Shown here piece by piece: positions 1-9,972 of a stretch of DNA of 15,272 bases; positions within the stretch are counted from its first letter, which is position 1, and the number at the start of each line of letters is the position of its first letter. This stretch comes from Allomyces macrogynus ATCC 38327. Its lineage: Eukaryota; Blastocladiomycota; Blastocladiomycetes; Blastocladiales; Blastocladiaceae. The position numbers and the translations under genes are program-made. The DNA lies in assembly GCA_000151295.1 (NCBI GenBank), contig GG745361.1:34481-49752 (forward strand). The letters run 5' to 3'. Under the pieces are notes generated by a model. That model did no database searches. It was given only the letters and a program-made list of their open reading frames with translations, and was not told the origin of the DNA.

Positions 1-1
1 C

Positions 2-697
2 TCAGCGCGCGCGCTGACGCAACTGCTCGACGAGTACACCAAGAAGCCTGTGCTCGTCGCCACGTTTTCGTCGGGCATGCACACGAATCTCGGGCTCATG
101 ACGGCGGCGCTGGCTGATGCGGCCTCGGCGACCGACACGGGTGCCGAGTCGTGCATGCACTTGATGCTGCGCGGCGCACCCGTCGATGCCACGGCACCCG
201 CACGGTATCTCGCGGCGGCGCCCGTGGCCGTCGCGCTCGAATCGCTGACGCTGCCGACACGCATTCGGCACGTGTCGCGCAATCTCGGCGATCTCGTGCA
301 GCACGTGGCCGGTGCTGGTGCTGGCCCGCTCGCCACGTGCCAGGTCTGGGACCGCGCCTGGAGCTCGGTCGGGTGGATGCCGGCGCACACCGTGGGGGAT
401 CGTCGCGCGCGGCCTGTGGCCGAGTGGGTCGTTCGGCGTGCGACGGCCGCACCCGTGGAGGCGTGGGAGCAGCAGTGCGTGCGGTCCGACGAGTGGAGTA
501 CACCCATTGCGTACCCACGCGCCATGCCGTTCCCAGACGAGGACGAGGACGTGGATCGCGCGTCGTACGTGCGCGTGTGCGCGCCAGACCCGACATCGGT
601 GCGTGGCGGGTTGGAGAAGTTGGCGCGCGCGATCCAGCGCGCCGATGCCGAGGCGGCCGAGACGGTGCGCGCGCTGGTGCCGGACGAGGAAGATTGA
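2..697 (+). CDS. Probable Misato/DML1 family protein, C-terminal part (5' end outside window)
   Basis: Open from the window edge to TGA at 695-697, 231 residues visible. Misato/DML1 proteins are tubulin-related factors needed for mitochondrial distribution and morphology. Three features suggest the family: an early LLDEYTKKPVLV segment, like the DEY/kk.vl motif after the tubulin-like N-terminal region; a late TPIAYPRAMPFP segment, like the family's YP..dsFP motif; and after it an acidic stretch followed by a helical tail (GLEKLARAIQRADAEAAETV). The protein ends in an acidic VPDEED. No intron is needed in the visible part. Codon use has the same high third-position GC as the other genes. The next gene, VID27, is on the same strand about 330 nt downstream. 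The assignment comes from remembered family pattern, not a search, so it is moderate. A different tubulin-fold or lineage-specific protein remains possible. Confidence 0.58.
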   Translation, partial: SARALTQLLDEYTKKPVLVATFSSGMHTNLGLMTAALADAASATDTGAESCMHLMLRGAPVDATAPARYLAAAPVAVALESLTLPTRIRHVSRNLGDLVQHVAGAGAGPLATCQVWDRAWSSVGWMPAHTVGDRRARPVAEWVVRRATAAPVEAWEQQCVRSDEWSTPIAYPRAMPFPDEDEDVDRASYVRVCAPDPTSVRGGLEKLARAIQRADAEAAETVRALVPDEED

Positions 698-1027
698 CGC
701 TTTTTCTGAGATTGCCAGTTCGACTTTCTTTGACTTGGGTCAGACGGGAGCAAACCAGGAGGCCGGTTGGGCCAACCTAACCCCACATTTGCCAGTGAGT
801 CGCTCTTCTTTGCGAAGTGTCACGTGCGGCAGCGCGTGCTCGTCCTGCATCCCGCCTCGACAACGCTCACGTCACCTCCGGCAATCCCAAGATCGCAGCG
901 CGACCACGACGGCAGCGACCAGCAGCCAGCAGAAGCACCGCCTGCACTCGCCGCTCACGGATCCCTCGCGCACGCGCCCACCGCCCGCTCCCCACTCCCA
1001 CCCACCCCCCGGAACGGTCTCTGCACC
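698..1027. other. Intergenic region, 3' of DML1-like and 5' of VID27
   Basis: About 330 nt with no supported gene. The first part is T-rich (TTTTTCTGAG, CTTTCTTTG), consistent with a 3' UTR. The last 100 nt are strongly C-rich (CCCACTCCCACCCACCCCCC), as expected for the 5' leader of the following gene. The only ATG in the interval's forward direction is the one at 1028. No TATA or CCAAT box was recognised with confidence. Confidence 0.5.
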
Positions 1028-3725
1028 ATGAATTGGCTCAGGGCCGTTCTCGTCGATCGTGCTCGGGCGGCCCCTCAGGACGACGACGCCGCCGACCAGG
1101 GCCCGCCGCGACCTGATCACGCTCGACGGCGTGCTCTACCTCGACCGGCCCGACGCCGTGCGCGGCGTCCACGAGTGCCTTCTTCCGACGCGCAGGCCAC
1201 ATTCGCACCCACCGAGCACGAGATGACCACGAACTCGTCATTCACGCCCATGGTCGACGAGACTGAGCTCGACGACGAGGACACGACGACGATGCCGATA
1301 CCGACGACCACGACGGCGCGCACGGCGACGAAAAGGTCTTTGTCATTGTGCCGGCCATGAAGTTCCACCGCGGCTCGATTACGGGCGATGCGGGTCCGAT
1401 CCCGACGATTCGCTGGGTCGCGGTCGATGGTAACCCGGACGACATTTACGAGTTTGCGATTACCGGTGCTGGCCAGACGACGGTCGACATGTTTACGCGC
1501 CTGATGCTCGAGTGCCTCTACCAGCGCACCTACCTGCGGTCGCACGACAATGCTGCCGACGCCGAGCTTGAGGCGCTCATGTGGAACCCCGTCGCCGTCG
1601 GCAAGCGCCGCCAGCAGCAGAAGACTACGACGCCCGTGCGCAAGGTCCTTTCTTCCTGTCCATCGATCGTCCAGCTGTAAATCGTGTGACTCACTCCCCT
1701 GCTTTGCAGACCGCCGCGGCCCCTGCCCCTCGTTCCCCATCCCCGACCCCCAAGCCCAAGCCCGCTGGGACTGCCGCACCCGCACGGAACCCCACCAAGA
1801 AGCCTACTGCGGCCGCGCCCCCGATCGTGCCCTACGGCGACGAAGATGACGAGTTTGATGACGAGGAACTGCTCGCCAGCGCTCCCGCCGCCGCGGCGCA
1901 AGTGCCCGAGCCCGAGCAGCCCTCGTCGCGCACGCTCCTCGCGCTCCTCCCGCCATGCCCCGCGATCCCCGACACGCTCGACCTGGCCTATTCCATGGAC
2001 GCCGAGCTTTACCTGTTCAACGCCGCCGACCGCGAGTTCCAGCTGGCGGAACTCACGGCCGTCGCCCACATCTACGCGCACCACAAGGACCCGGACGTGT
2101 CCTACTTGGTCGTCTCGACGTCGACGGGCCCCGTCGTGTGCCAGCCCATTTCCGAGGCCATGAACCACATTTTCCACGATTTCGAGTGGGCGCTGATTTG
2201 GAACTTGCTCGTGACCGTCGACATGGGCGGCGTCAAGCAGACGCAGGCCTACTCGCTCTCGCTGAAAATGGCGACCTTGGCCGAGTACAACGAGTTCCGC
2301 AAGACGTTCACGTCCTACCACGTGCAGGCGACGCTGCACGCGAGTATGGCCGCGCTCGCGCTCGACGACAAGGACGTCGAGTACTTGATGGAGCAGGTCA
2401 CGACGCGCGACGTGCCCATGGCCGACGACGAGGACCAGGAGAACAAGAAGGCGACCGCGGCGCTCTCGGACGATGACGAAGAGTCGGATAATGACGACGA
2501 GGGCGATGCGCCTACGACGGCCGCGGCGGCGCATGCACAAGTGGTGGCGGGCGACGACGACGAGGACGACGAGGCCGATGCCGAGGTCGAGCAGCCGGGT
2601 GTGGCCAACTCGCTACTGACGGTGACACGCGACCGCGCGTTTGTCGTGCGCGGCAACAAGATTGGCGTGTTTGGGTACACGCCCAAGGGCGCCGTCAAGT
2701 ACGAGACGGTCTTGTCGAACATCAAGTTCAACAAGACGCCCATCAACCCGGACAAGGTGCTCGTGCACGGCGGCGAGCGGCAGCTGATTCTGTCGGACCC
2801 GCGCGACAAGAACAAGCTCTACCAGCTCGACTTGGGGTCGGAAAAAATTGTGCAAGAGTGGTCGGTCGGGCCCAACCAGGTTCGGCTGCAGGATATGGCG
2901 GCCACGTCCAAGTCGACCGATGCGGCGGCGAGTACTGACCCGACGCTCGTCGGGATCACGGATCGCGCCGTGTTCCAAATGGACACACGCACCAAGTCGG
3001 GCGTCGTGGGCCAGTGGGAGGACAAGAGCTCGCACTACACGTATTCGAAGAACATGACGCTTTCGGCCGTGGCCACGTCGGCCGACGCGCACATGGCCGT
3101 GGCCTCGGGCAAGGGCGAGCTGCGGCTGTTCAAGAAGACGGGCCAGCGCGCGACCACGTCGCTGCAAGGTTCCGGCGAACCGATTCGGCACCTCGACGTG
3201 GCCGCGAATGGCGAGTACGTGCTCGCCACGTGCGCGACGCATCTGCTGCTGTTCAAAGTCGGGCTCGACGGCAACAAGAACGCGTTTGCGAACCGCATGC
3301 CCGCCGGCGGACGGCCCGAGGCCGTGCGCCTCCAGCTTGACCCAAAGCACGTGGCCATTATGCTCACCGATGCGCCGTCGGCCGCCGGGTTGCAGTTCAC
3401 AGCGGCCTACTTCAACGTGTCGCCCGCGGGCGAGTCATCGATCATCACGTCGGTAGGCCGGTACGTGATTTCGTGGACGCTGGCCGATGTCTTGGCCGGG
3501 CGCAAGAACAAGTATGTCATCAAGTCGTTTGCGGACAATGTCGTGGCCGACCAGTTCAAGTTTGGCGGCGACAAGCAGGTGGTGCTCGCGCTGCCGCAGG
3601 ACGTCAAGAGCGTTGCGCGGTCGCGCATGGCGCGTGCGGACCGCGCGACGGCAGCGGCACAGGGCCCCACAGTCGTGACGAGAGCGGCGGCGCGGCGTGC
3701 AGCGGCGGCGGCGGGCAAGCAGTAA
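1028..3725 (+). CDS. VID27: VID27 homologue (vacuolar import and degradation protein 27 family), one intron, 5' end frame-disrupted
   Basis: VID27 is a conserved cytoplasmic fungal and plant protein named from yeast vacuolar import/degradation work; its molecular role is not settled. From about 1294 the coding frame runs clean. An N-terminal family segment (EKVFVIVPAMKFHRG, then IRWVAVDGNPDDIYEF) reaches an intron at 1636-1709 (GTGCGC...TTTGCAG; a second in-phase donor, GTCCTT, lies at 1645). After it come a Pro/Ala linker, a PH-like middle domain (1990-2340), a Glu/Asp-rich spacer (2425-2595) and the C-terminal beta-propeller VID27 domain (about 2610-3620; LILSDPRDKNKLYQLDLGS, MAVASGKGELRLFKKTG, VSPAG...GRYVISW). 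The likely start is ATG 1028 in ACCATGA context (MNWLR). Family-like segments then lie in different frames: DLITLDGVLYLDRPDAVRG at 1110-1166, DDHELVIHA at 1222-1248, and VDETELDDED at about 1253-1282. A TGA lies at 1264 in the main frame. Family assignment is firm; the 5' model is not. Confidence 0.92.
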
Positions 3726-3745
3726 GGTCGGTCGTTTGGGTTACA

Positions 3746-3771
3746 CGAGGAGGTCGGACGAGGAGGTCGGA
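3746..3771. repeat. 13-nt tandem duplication, two perfect copies
   Basis: The unit CGAGGAGGTCGGA occurs twice head to tail at 3746-3758 and 3759-3771, starting 20 nt after the VID27 stop codon. It lies in the presumed 3' UTR. Confidence 0.9.
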
Positions 3772-3871
3772 CCGCATGTCGCCGGCCCGGTCGGTCCGTT
3801 GACGCTTGGCGCGCGTTCGCATCGGCTGGCTCGGCCGGTTCGGCCGGCCCGGGTCGTTTCCGGAGAGAGGG

Positions 3872-3893
3872 TGGCATGGCATGGCATGGCATG
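3872..3893. repeat. Pentanucleotide microsatellite (TGGCA)n
   Basis: About 4.4 perfect units of TGGCA run from 3872 to 3893. It lies about 150 nt downstream of the VID27 stop. Several ATGs fall within it, but none opens a credible frame. Confidence 0.9.
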
Positions 3894-4522
3894 TCTGTGG
3901 ATTTGTTGGTGATGTGGGACAGTAGTGGTCAGTACCAAATGGATTGGATTTTTTTGTCCTCGTGCAGCGCACGTCGAGCATCCTGCTCAGCACGGGGGCC
4001 CCTTGGTGCTCCCAAGTCCTGTCAGCACGCACACGCTCACACGTCTCCGCCGGCCACGCTCGCGCGTGCCATGGCGGCACGATAGGCTCGACCGTGGTTC
4101 GGAGGCCGGGATTGGCCAGCGATCGCGACCGGCCACCCGGCGGACACAGCCACGACGCAGCAGGAGTCGATGCGAAGTGATCGAGTCAAACGGGCACGCC
4201 AACGCGCGGTCAGCCGGCGCTGTCAGCACGACCGCCGCCATCAACAACCAAACCGAACCACCAACCGCACCGCCGCCGTCACCGCCGCTGTCGCCGCCGC
4301 GACCACGCGCACAGCACGACCACCACCCGCTGCGAGCGCACAACTGGCCGCATCACGTCGACGACACCGCTCTCACCTGCTCGAGCACTCGACTCGCCCA
4401 CGCCGCGACCATTCAGTCGGTCCCTGCCTGCCTGTCCTCAACCGCCGCTCGTTGTCGGTGCTTGATCACGCCCTGTTCCTGGCCCTCCAACTGCGCGCTA
4501 TCGTCAAGAATTCGCCGGCTCC

Positions 4523-7500
4523 ATGGACTCCACCATGTCGGACCTCGTCGGCGACCTGTCCGAGACCCCTGCTGCCGCAGCCGCTGCGGCTGCGACGGCT
4601 GCTGCCGCGGCCGCCCACCATATCCCGCCGCGCACGGGCCCCGTCCTCGCCGGGCCCATGTACCGCCGCACGCGCACGACGCAGGCCTGCGAAACGTGCC
4701 GCAAGCGCAAGGTCAAGTGCGACGGCCACCAGCCGTGTAGGCATTGCTTCGAGTACGCGCCGCGCACTTGGTCGCCGGTGCAAGTGCAGCATCTTCTGAC
4801 CGTGCTGGCGTGTCTGTAGATTTAGCCTCGTCTGTAAATACGTTGCCACACCGCACGCCAGCGCCAAGCGCCCGCGGAGATCGACCGGTTCGGCGGCAGC
4901 GCAGGCGCAAGTCGCGGCCGGTGAGACGCCGTCGCCCGAGGATTCGAACGCTGACCTGACGGAGGGCGATACGCGTGCGCGACCTGCATCAAGTCGTAAA
5001 CGGTCCCGCGGCGGTGCACTTGCCAGCGCTTCTGCCGCTGCCGCTGCTGCCGACGCGACCGACGCGCTGGCGACGGGTGCCGATTCGTCGGGCACCGGGG
5101 CCGACGCCGCGCCTCGCGTGTCCGCACACCCGAGCCGCAGCAACACGCCCGAAACCGCCAGCGCGTCTTCGATGACATCGACTGCTGGCACGGCGCCACC
5201 GCCGCCACCACCACCGCCGAGATTCACGCCGCGGGGCCCGCTCGCGAGTCCCGGGAGCCGCGGCGCGTCTGTACCGGCGCGCACGATTCGCGAATCGACG
5301 GCGCAAGATATTGAGGACATGACGGACAACATGCTGCTCATGGTCTCGCTCGACGCGTCAGGCCGCCCGCGATCCTACTCGAAGCTCGGCCACTCGAACG
5401 GCCTGCACTTGCTGCGTGGATGGTCGCAGGCCGTCAACACCGACTCGGTGCTCTACGTCCACCCGTACGTTCTTCCGGACCCCCCCCTGGCCCTGCTGTT
5501 CGTGCCTTCTGATCACTTGGGTGGCGTCATTCACGTAGGCAACTGCAAAACCGGCTTCGCGCGCGCGAGCTCGCCCGCGAGCAGGCCTTGTTCCCGCAGC
5601 GGCACTTTGTCCTGACCATGTTCGACGTCTACTTTGCGACCATGCACCACTGGATCCCGATTCTCGACCGCACCGCCGTGCTCGAGGAGCTCGACAAGCC
5701 CATGCCACACTTCATGCTTCTCTACGCGATCCTGTGCGTCGGGTGTGCCGTCTTTGAACGGCTACACCAGTTGACCGTCGTCAATTCGCCGCGCCTATGG
5801 AGTACCTGGTGTGCCGAACGCGTGTTGCGCATGCTGCCGTCGGTCACGGTCAGTCCCGTGCACCAGATTGAGACGGTGCAGGCGATTTTGCTCGTCGGCA
5901 ACCACTACATGAACGCGCCGGGCAGCCCGTGGGTGCTGAATGGAATTGCGCTTCGCATTGCGCAGGATATGGGGCTATTTTTAGATCTCCGTGCGCCTCC
6001 GTTCCGGACGGTCAACATGTGCATTCCGACGTGGGGCAAGACGTGGGCGTTTACCTACACGATGGATCGGTTTGGGTCGGCGCTGAGCGGGAGGCCGTTG
6101 ATGTGTACGTGGTGGTTGCTTGATGAGTGCGTGGACTCGATGGTTAGTTCTAACGGAATGTGTTTTTGCCCTCAACTGGATAGTCCACGAGGATGACTGT
6201 TTCCTGTCGACCGAGGTGTTTCTCAAGACGCCCGAGAACATAGCCAAGTACCGCGAGGACCTGCTGGTCGAGCCAGATCACTTTTTTGTCTGGTACGCTT
6301 TGTCTTCAGCGCCGTCCCTGTGCAACGCGACTCGGTGAAGCTGATTGGGCCTCTGTCTCTAGGTACGTCCGGCTAATGGACATTACTGGCAAAATCATCC
6401 GCTCGGTGAACTCCATATCGCTGCGCCGGCATCTGCCCTACACGCTCCCGGAGCTGCACGCCATGCTCTCGCAATACCGCGCTGAGCTGCCGAAAACGCT
6501 GCAATTCGACCCCAACGAAAAGGACCGGCGCAAGCGCACCATCAACGCGGCGCTGTCGCTCGTATACTACTCGGCCGTCGTCTCGCTCTACCGCCCGCTC
6601 GTCTCGTCCAAATCGGCAGCCGTCGCATCGTCACCAATGCGCCCGCAGTACCTGGCGCTGCTCGAGGCATCCGTCAAGGCCATGCTGCAGGCGCTCGAAA
6701 CGATTGTCGACGACATGGCGCTGTTCCCATACCGACTGCACTACGTCTCCATCACGCTCCTGTCGGTGTGCGTCTTGATCGCCGACCACTCGCGAAAGCT
6801 CGGCCGGCCCGCCGACCCGGCCGTCGTGAGCTACCTCGACCGCGTCGACACGGTCCTCGCCAAGGTCTCACCGACATGGCCGGCGTCGACGCTGTTCCGG
6901 CGCATTGTGCACGACGTCAAGGCCAACATTCAGGGCGTGCGTATCGAGCTCGGGCAGCTCGGCGTGCAGACGCTCTGGGTCATGGAAAAATCCAACACGC
7001 ACATCGAAGACGCCGTCCTGTTCCTCGACCAACCACCCGACATGCAGCGGCCCGATATTGACGCGCTTGCGCAAGAATATGTGACGCGGTTCCAGCTCGC
7101 GGGCCTCAAGATGCCTTTTGGCGCGGGTGGAGCCGACGAGGAGAACAGCAATGCGCAAGAGCCATGCGCGCGGAACGGGTTGGTCCCATCACGGTCAGCG
7201 TCGATGTCGTCTGGGTCCACGGGACCCACGTCGCCGACCGGGTCGGCATTCCGCGCCGACGCGGCCGCGGCCGCGGCCGCTGGTGCCGCGTATTGCCCGC
7301 GGCCCAACGAGGCCATGTGTGCCCCCGGAGCGACGCCGCCGACGGGCACGTTGCCGAACCCGTGCGTGCCGACCTTGTGCACGTCGAACCCATGCGCACC
7401 CGATCCGGCTGCCGCGGCCGCGTTCCAATTCGACCCAGCATCAGCCGCCGCGCTCGGTCTCCCGTCGTTCCCGGCATCCCTCGCCGCACGCGACCTCGGC

Positions 7501-7941
7501 CAAGTCCTCGAGTGGTCGCCACAGGACGCGCTGTGGGACTGGAATGCATGGGCCATGGCGGCGGGGCAAGCCGACGCGGGCAGTGCGCATGAGCCCGGCA
7601 GTGGTGGGATCCCGGCCATGTTTGGCGACGCGGGTGCGTTTGCTGCGCCGCCCGCTGCGGCGCCGTGGGGGACCATGTGGCCTCCCGCGCCGCCGGCGGC
7701 GTGCACGCCCGTGACGGGTGGAGGCGATCCGATGGCGTGGTTGTCAATGGCCGGCCTCGGGTTGCCAGGGAGCACGCCGGGTCCGCCGCAACCGCCGCCG
7801 CCGCCGCCGAGTGGCGCGGGGTTGCCGTCGCTGTTCCCGGCGGACTTTCATCTTGGTGGGCCCGGGAACGCGGCCGGGCCAGCGAGGACGAATGGGGTGA
7901 GTGGCGCACCAGGACGGACGTCGTCACCAGGGCCTCTGTAA
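4523..7941 (+). CDS. Zn2Cys6 (GAL4-type) transcription factor with fungal-trans domain, five exons
   Basis: Nuclear DNA-binding regulator; target genes unknown. Exons: 4523-4752, 4820-5464, 5539-6104, 6184-6292, 6363-7941. The introns (67, 74, 79 and 70 nt) have GTACGY donors and TAG acceptors, with CTGAC, CTGAT or CTAAC branch sequences. Splicing gives 1042 residues with every phase agreeing. The cluster is C56-x2-C59-x6-C66-x5-C72-x2-C75-x6-C82. C82 is supplied by exon 2, as EFSLVCKY after the junction. An Ala-rich N-terminus precedes it and a low-complexity linker follows (85-290). The fungal-trans domain starts near H314 (FDVYFATMHHWIPILDR), with SGRPLMF at 475-481 rebuilt across intron 3 and FFVWYVRLMD across intron 4. 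The tail is Ala/Pro-rich with Trp-containing acidic patches (VLEWSPQDALWDWNAWAM), a plausible activation region. The start ATG at 4523 is followed by a second in-frame ATG at 4535 in ACCATG context, which may also be used. Confidence 0.94.
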
Positions 7942-9972
7942 CGTGTGGTGGGCTGTTTTGAGTGCGAATCGTTTGGTTGATCTTTTTTTTTTTCGGTGGT
8001 TTATTTCTTGGTGTGTGAAGGGTGTTGGTCGTTGGATCGAAAATGAAGACTGATCGTTGAGAAGCAATATGCCGTGTTAAGACAGACTTTGCTTCACATC
8101 CAGACTTGACAGCCCCACGTCTATCACCCCACAACGACGTATCACATCGACCACTTGGCTCTTGGGCTCATCTTTTCCGATTTGCGCTTTGCATTGTGGG
8201 CTGCAGTGGCGTCGGCGGTCAGTCACTTCAGTTGACACGAGGGCGGGCCAGGCGCTGCTATCAACACCACACATCGACACCAAGAGCAGCACCAAGCAGA
8301 GTCGACACCAAGAGCAGCGCCAGGTCGAGCCTTCCGCCTCCTGACCGCCCCGAGACGGCCGTTCCAAGATCAAGCAAGACTAAGAACCAATACCGAAGAA
8401 GGGCAAGCACCGTCGGGCGGTAGCGTGGGGTGAGGGATTTGGACACTCGCCCCCTGATTCGGCCAGGAGGCGGATTGATGCACGGGCTCAGGTGTGGATC
8501 TGATTGCAGTTGCAACGGCTAAATCGGGCAACAGCGTCGGTCGAGGGTTGGACAGCGTCAGACGCACGTTCAGCCATGGTTAGAGTGGGCCGGGAAGCGG
8601 CGGGCAAGGGTCAGGCGTATGGCGCTGGCCAGAGAGTGGCAGACGAGTGTGCAGCCGCGGCGGACGCGGGTCAGGAGGCGGCGGGTCTAAACCCAGGACC
8701 GGCGGGAGCGGGTGGTGGGCGTGGGTCTGGCAGTGGCGGCATGGATTGAGGCAGCCGTGGCAGCGCCGGATCGTGATCGGCCATGGCCGTGGGCGACGCG
8801 CCTGGTACAGGCTGTGCGGCGAGTGCGCCGACTCGAGCCAGGGTGGTGGAGGTGGAGCAACAGCGCATCGAGGGCCTAATGGTGGGTGTGTGAGCACGTA
8901 TATCGCCCAGACGCCAAGAATGTGCGTGCCGGTCAGTGCCAGCCAGCACCAGGCGGCGTGGCAGACGCCGAACTCGAGATACCTCGCTGTAAATTAAATT
9001 CATGCCTATGTACCATATTCCAGCGGATGGATGGCTGATTTTACACCGAAGGATGTAGGCGGTTGGCGAGGGGCGCTGGTCAGTTCATCAAGACGACGTG
9101 TAGGTAATGTTACGTTTACCTTCTCGCCCGCCACGCTTTGTCACCGACCATTACTGTTTGGTAAACTATATCATGGGCACGTTTCACATCCGCCCACTAC
9201 TTCGGTCCACCGGATAAATGCTCAAAACCCGAGTTGTGGAGCGTCGAGGTCACATATCATGCTTGATGCTGGCTGATCATGACCACAAACAACCCAAATC
9301 AATTCCATCAACTCGCAGCGTTGGACTGCCCAGACCGACGCGTCTATCACTCTTGGACCTCGATCATTCCAGTTCCCAATCCCACTTTTTCATTTGAGGT
9401 GCCGCAGCGTGGGAGGTCAGTATCAAGAGTTGACTGAAGGGTCGACCTGGCGTTGCATCAAGCACTTCAAGCATCCAAGACCAAGCTTGCATCGCTCTAT
9501 CCTTCCGACCACCCTGAGGCGGCCCCACCAAGTCCAAGAAGCAAGCGCGGGTCAAAGATTGATGTTGAATGGTCGGATGGCGGTGAGGAGTGAGGGGCGC
9601 GGGTCCGTCCGACCATAATGAATACGGTGGAGAAGTGAGTGTGGTCGGCTGGCCAGTTCCTCATCCAAGTGGCTCGCTGGCGACGGGCGGATCTCAACAC
9701 GGTACGGTGCTGTCTCAAGCGGCGAAGTGACAATGGATGGCCAAGAGAACTTCAGACTGCTATAGTTACATGAAAAAGAATGAACGAGGACATTGACGCC
9801 GCCGTGGCACTGCAACAAGAAAAGTGGGAAGGATGATGAAAGCGAAGCGGCAAAAAGGGATATCGTGGCCTTGACAACCACGTCGAGAGGTGATCAAGAG
9901 TACGTGCGAAGAAAAGAAAAAAGGGATAGAGAGAAAAAGAAGCATGCAAGATCTGCAATATTCCGCGATCGA
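7942..9972. other. Convergent intergenic region, about 2 kb, no recognisable gene
   Basis: Lies between the 3' ends of the regulator (+) and the LRR protein (-). It starts with a T11 run (about 7984-7994) and T/G-rich sequence expected of a 3' UTR. A 28-nt tandem duplication sits at 8274-8329. The part from about 8570 to 8880 is GC-rich with competing forward open frames (Ala/Gly-rich, then WIEAAVAAPDRDRPWPW near 8740-8800). None starts convincingly or matches a family I know. From about 8980 to 9970 base composition falls markedly (AATTAAATTCATG, AAAGAAAAAAGGG), again like non-coding or UTR sequence. A non-coding RNA or a decayed gene cannot be excluded. Confidence 0.5.
8274..8329. repeat. 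28-nt tandem duplication, two diverged copies
   Basis: Both 28-nt units begin TCGACACCAAGAGCAGC and diverge slightly toward the end (ACCAAGCAGAG versus GCCAGGTCGAG). Copies lie at 8274-8301 and 8302-8329. The surrounding sequence is non-coding as far as I can see. Confidence 0.85.

Larger units (their letters stand above)
3726..4522. other. Intergenic region between VID27 and the Zn2Cys6 regulator
   Basis: About 800 nt with no supported gene. Open frames here are rich in Arg/Pro/His and look like by-products of GC-rich DNA. It contains a 13-nt tandem duplication and a 5-nt microsatellite, listed separately, and a palindrome-rich CGGCCGG stretch near 3825-3852. The final 280 nt are C-rich, with ACC/CCG repeats (about 4240-4310), typical of a long 5' leader or core promoter in this window. 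No clear TATA box was seen. Confidence 0.5.

Noticed and set aside
1530..2540. 336-residue minus-strand frame opposite VID27
   Set aside because: Val/Arg/Gly-rich shadow of the high-GC3 VID27 coding frame; no family features.
4930..4955. TTCGAATCC-like T-loop sequence suggesting a tRNA on minus
   Set aside because: The flanking bases do not form a T-stem or the other arms, and the site lies inside exon 2 of the regulator.
6143..6183. 41-nt intron starting GTTAGT in the regulator
   Set aside because: Phase does not match the next exon. The 6105 GTACGT donor gives correct phase and restores SGRPLMF-HEDD.
7261..7280. GCGGCC repeat as a regulatory or mobile feature
   Set aside because: It encodes an Ala run in the regulator's C-terminal region, and no other repeat structure surrounds it.
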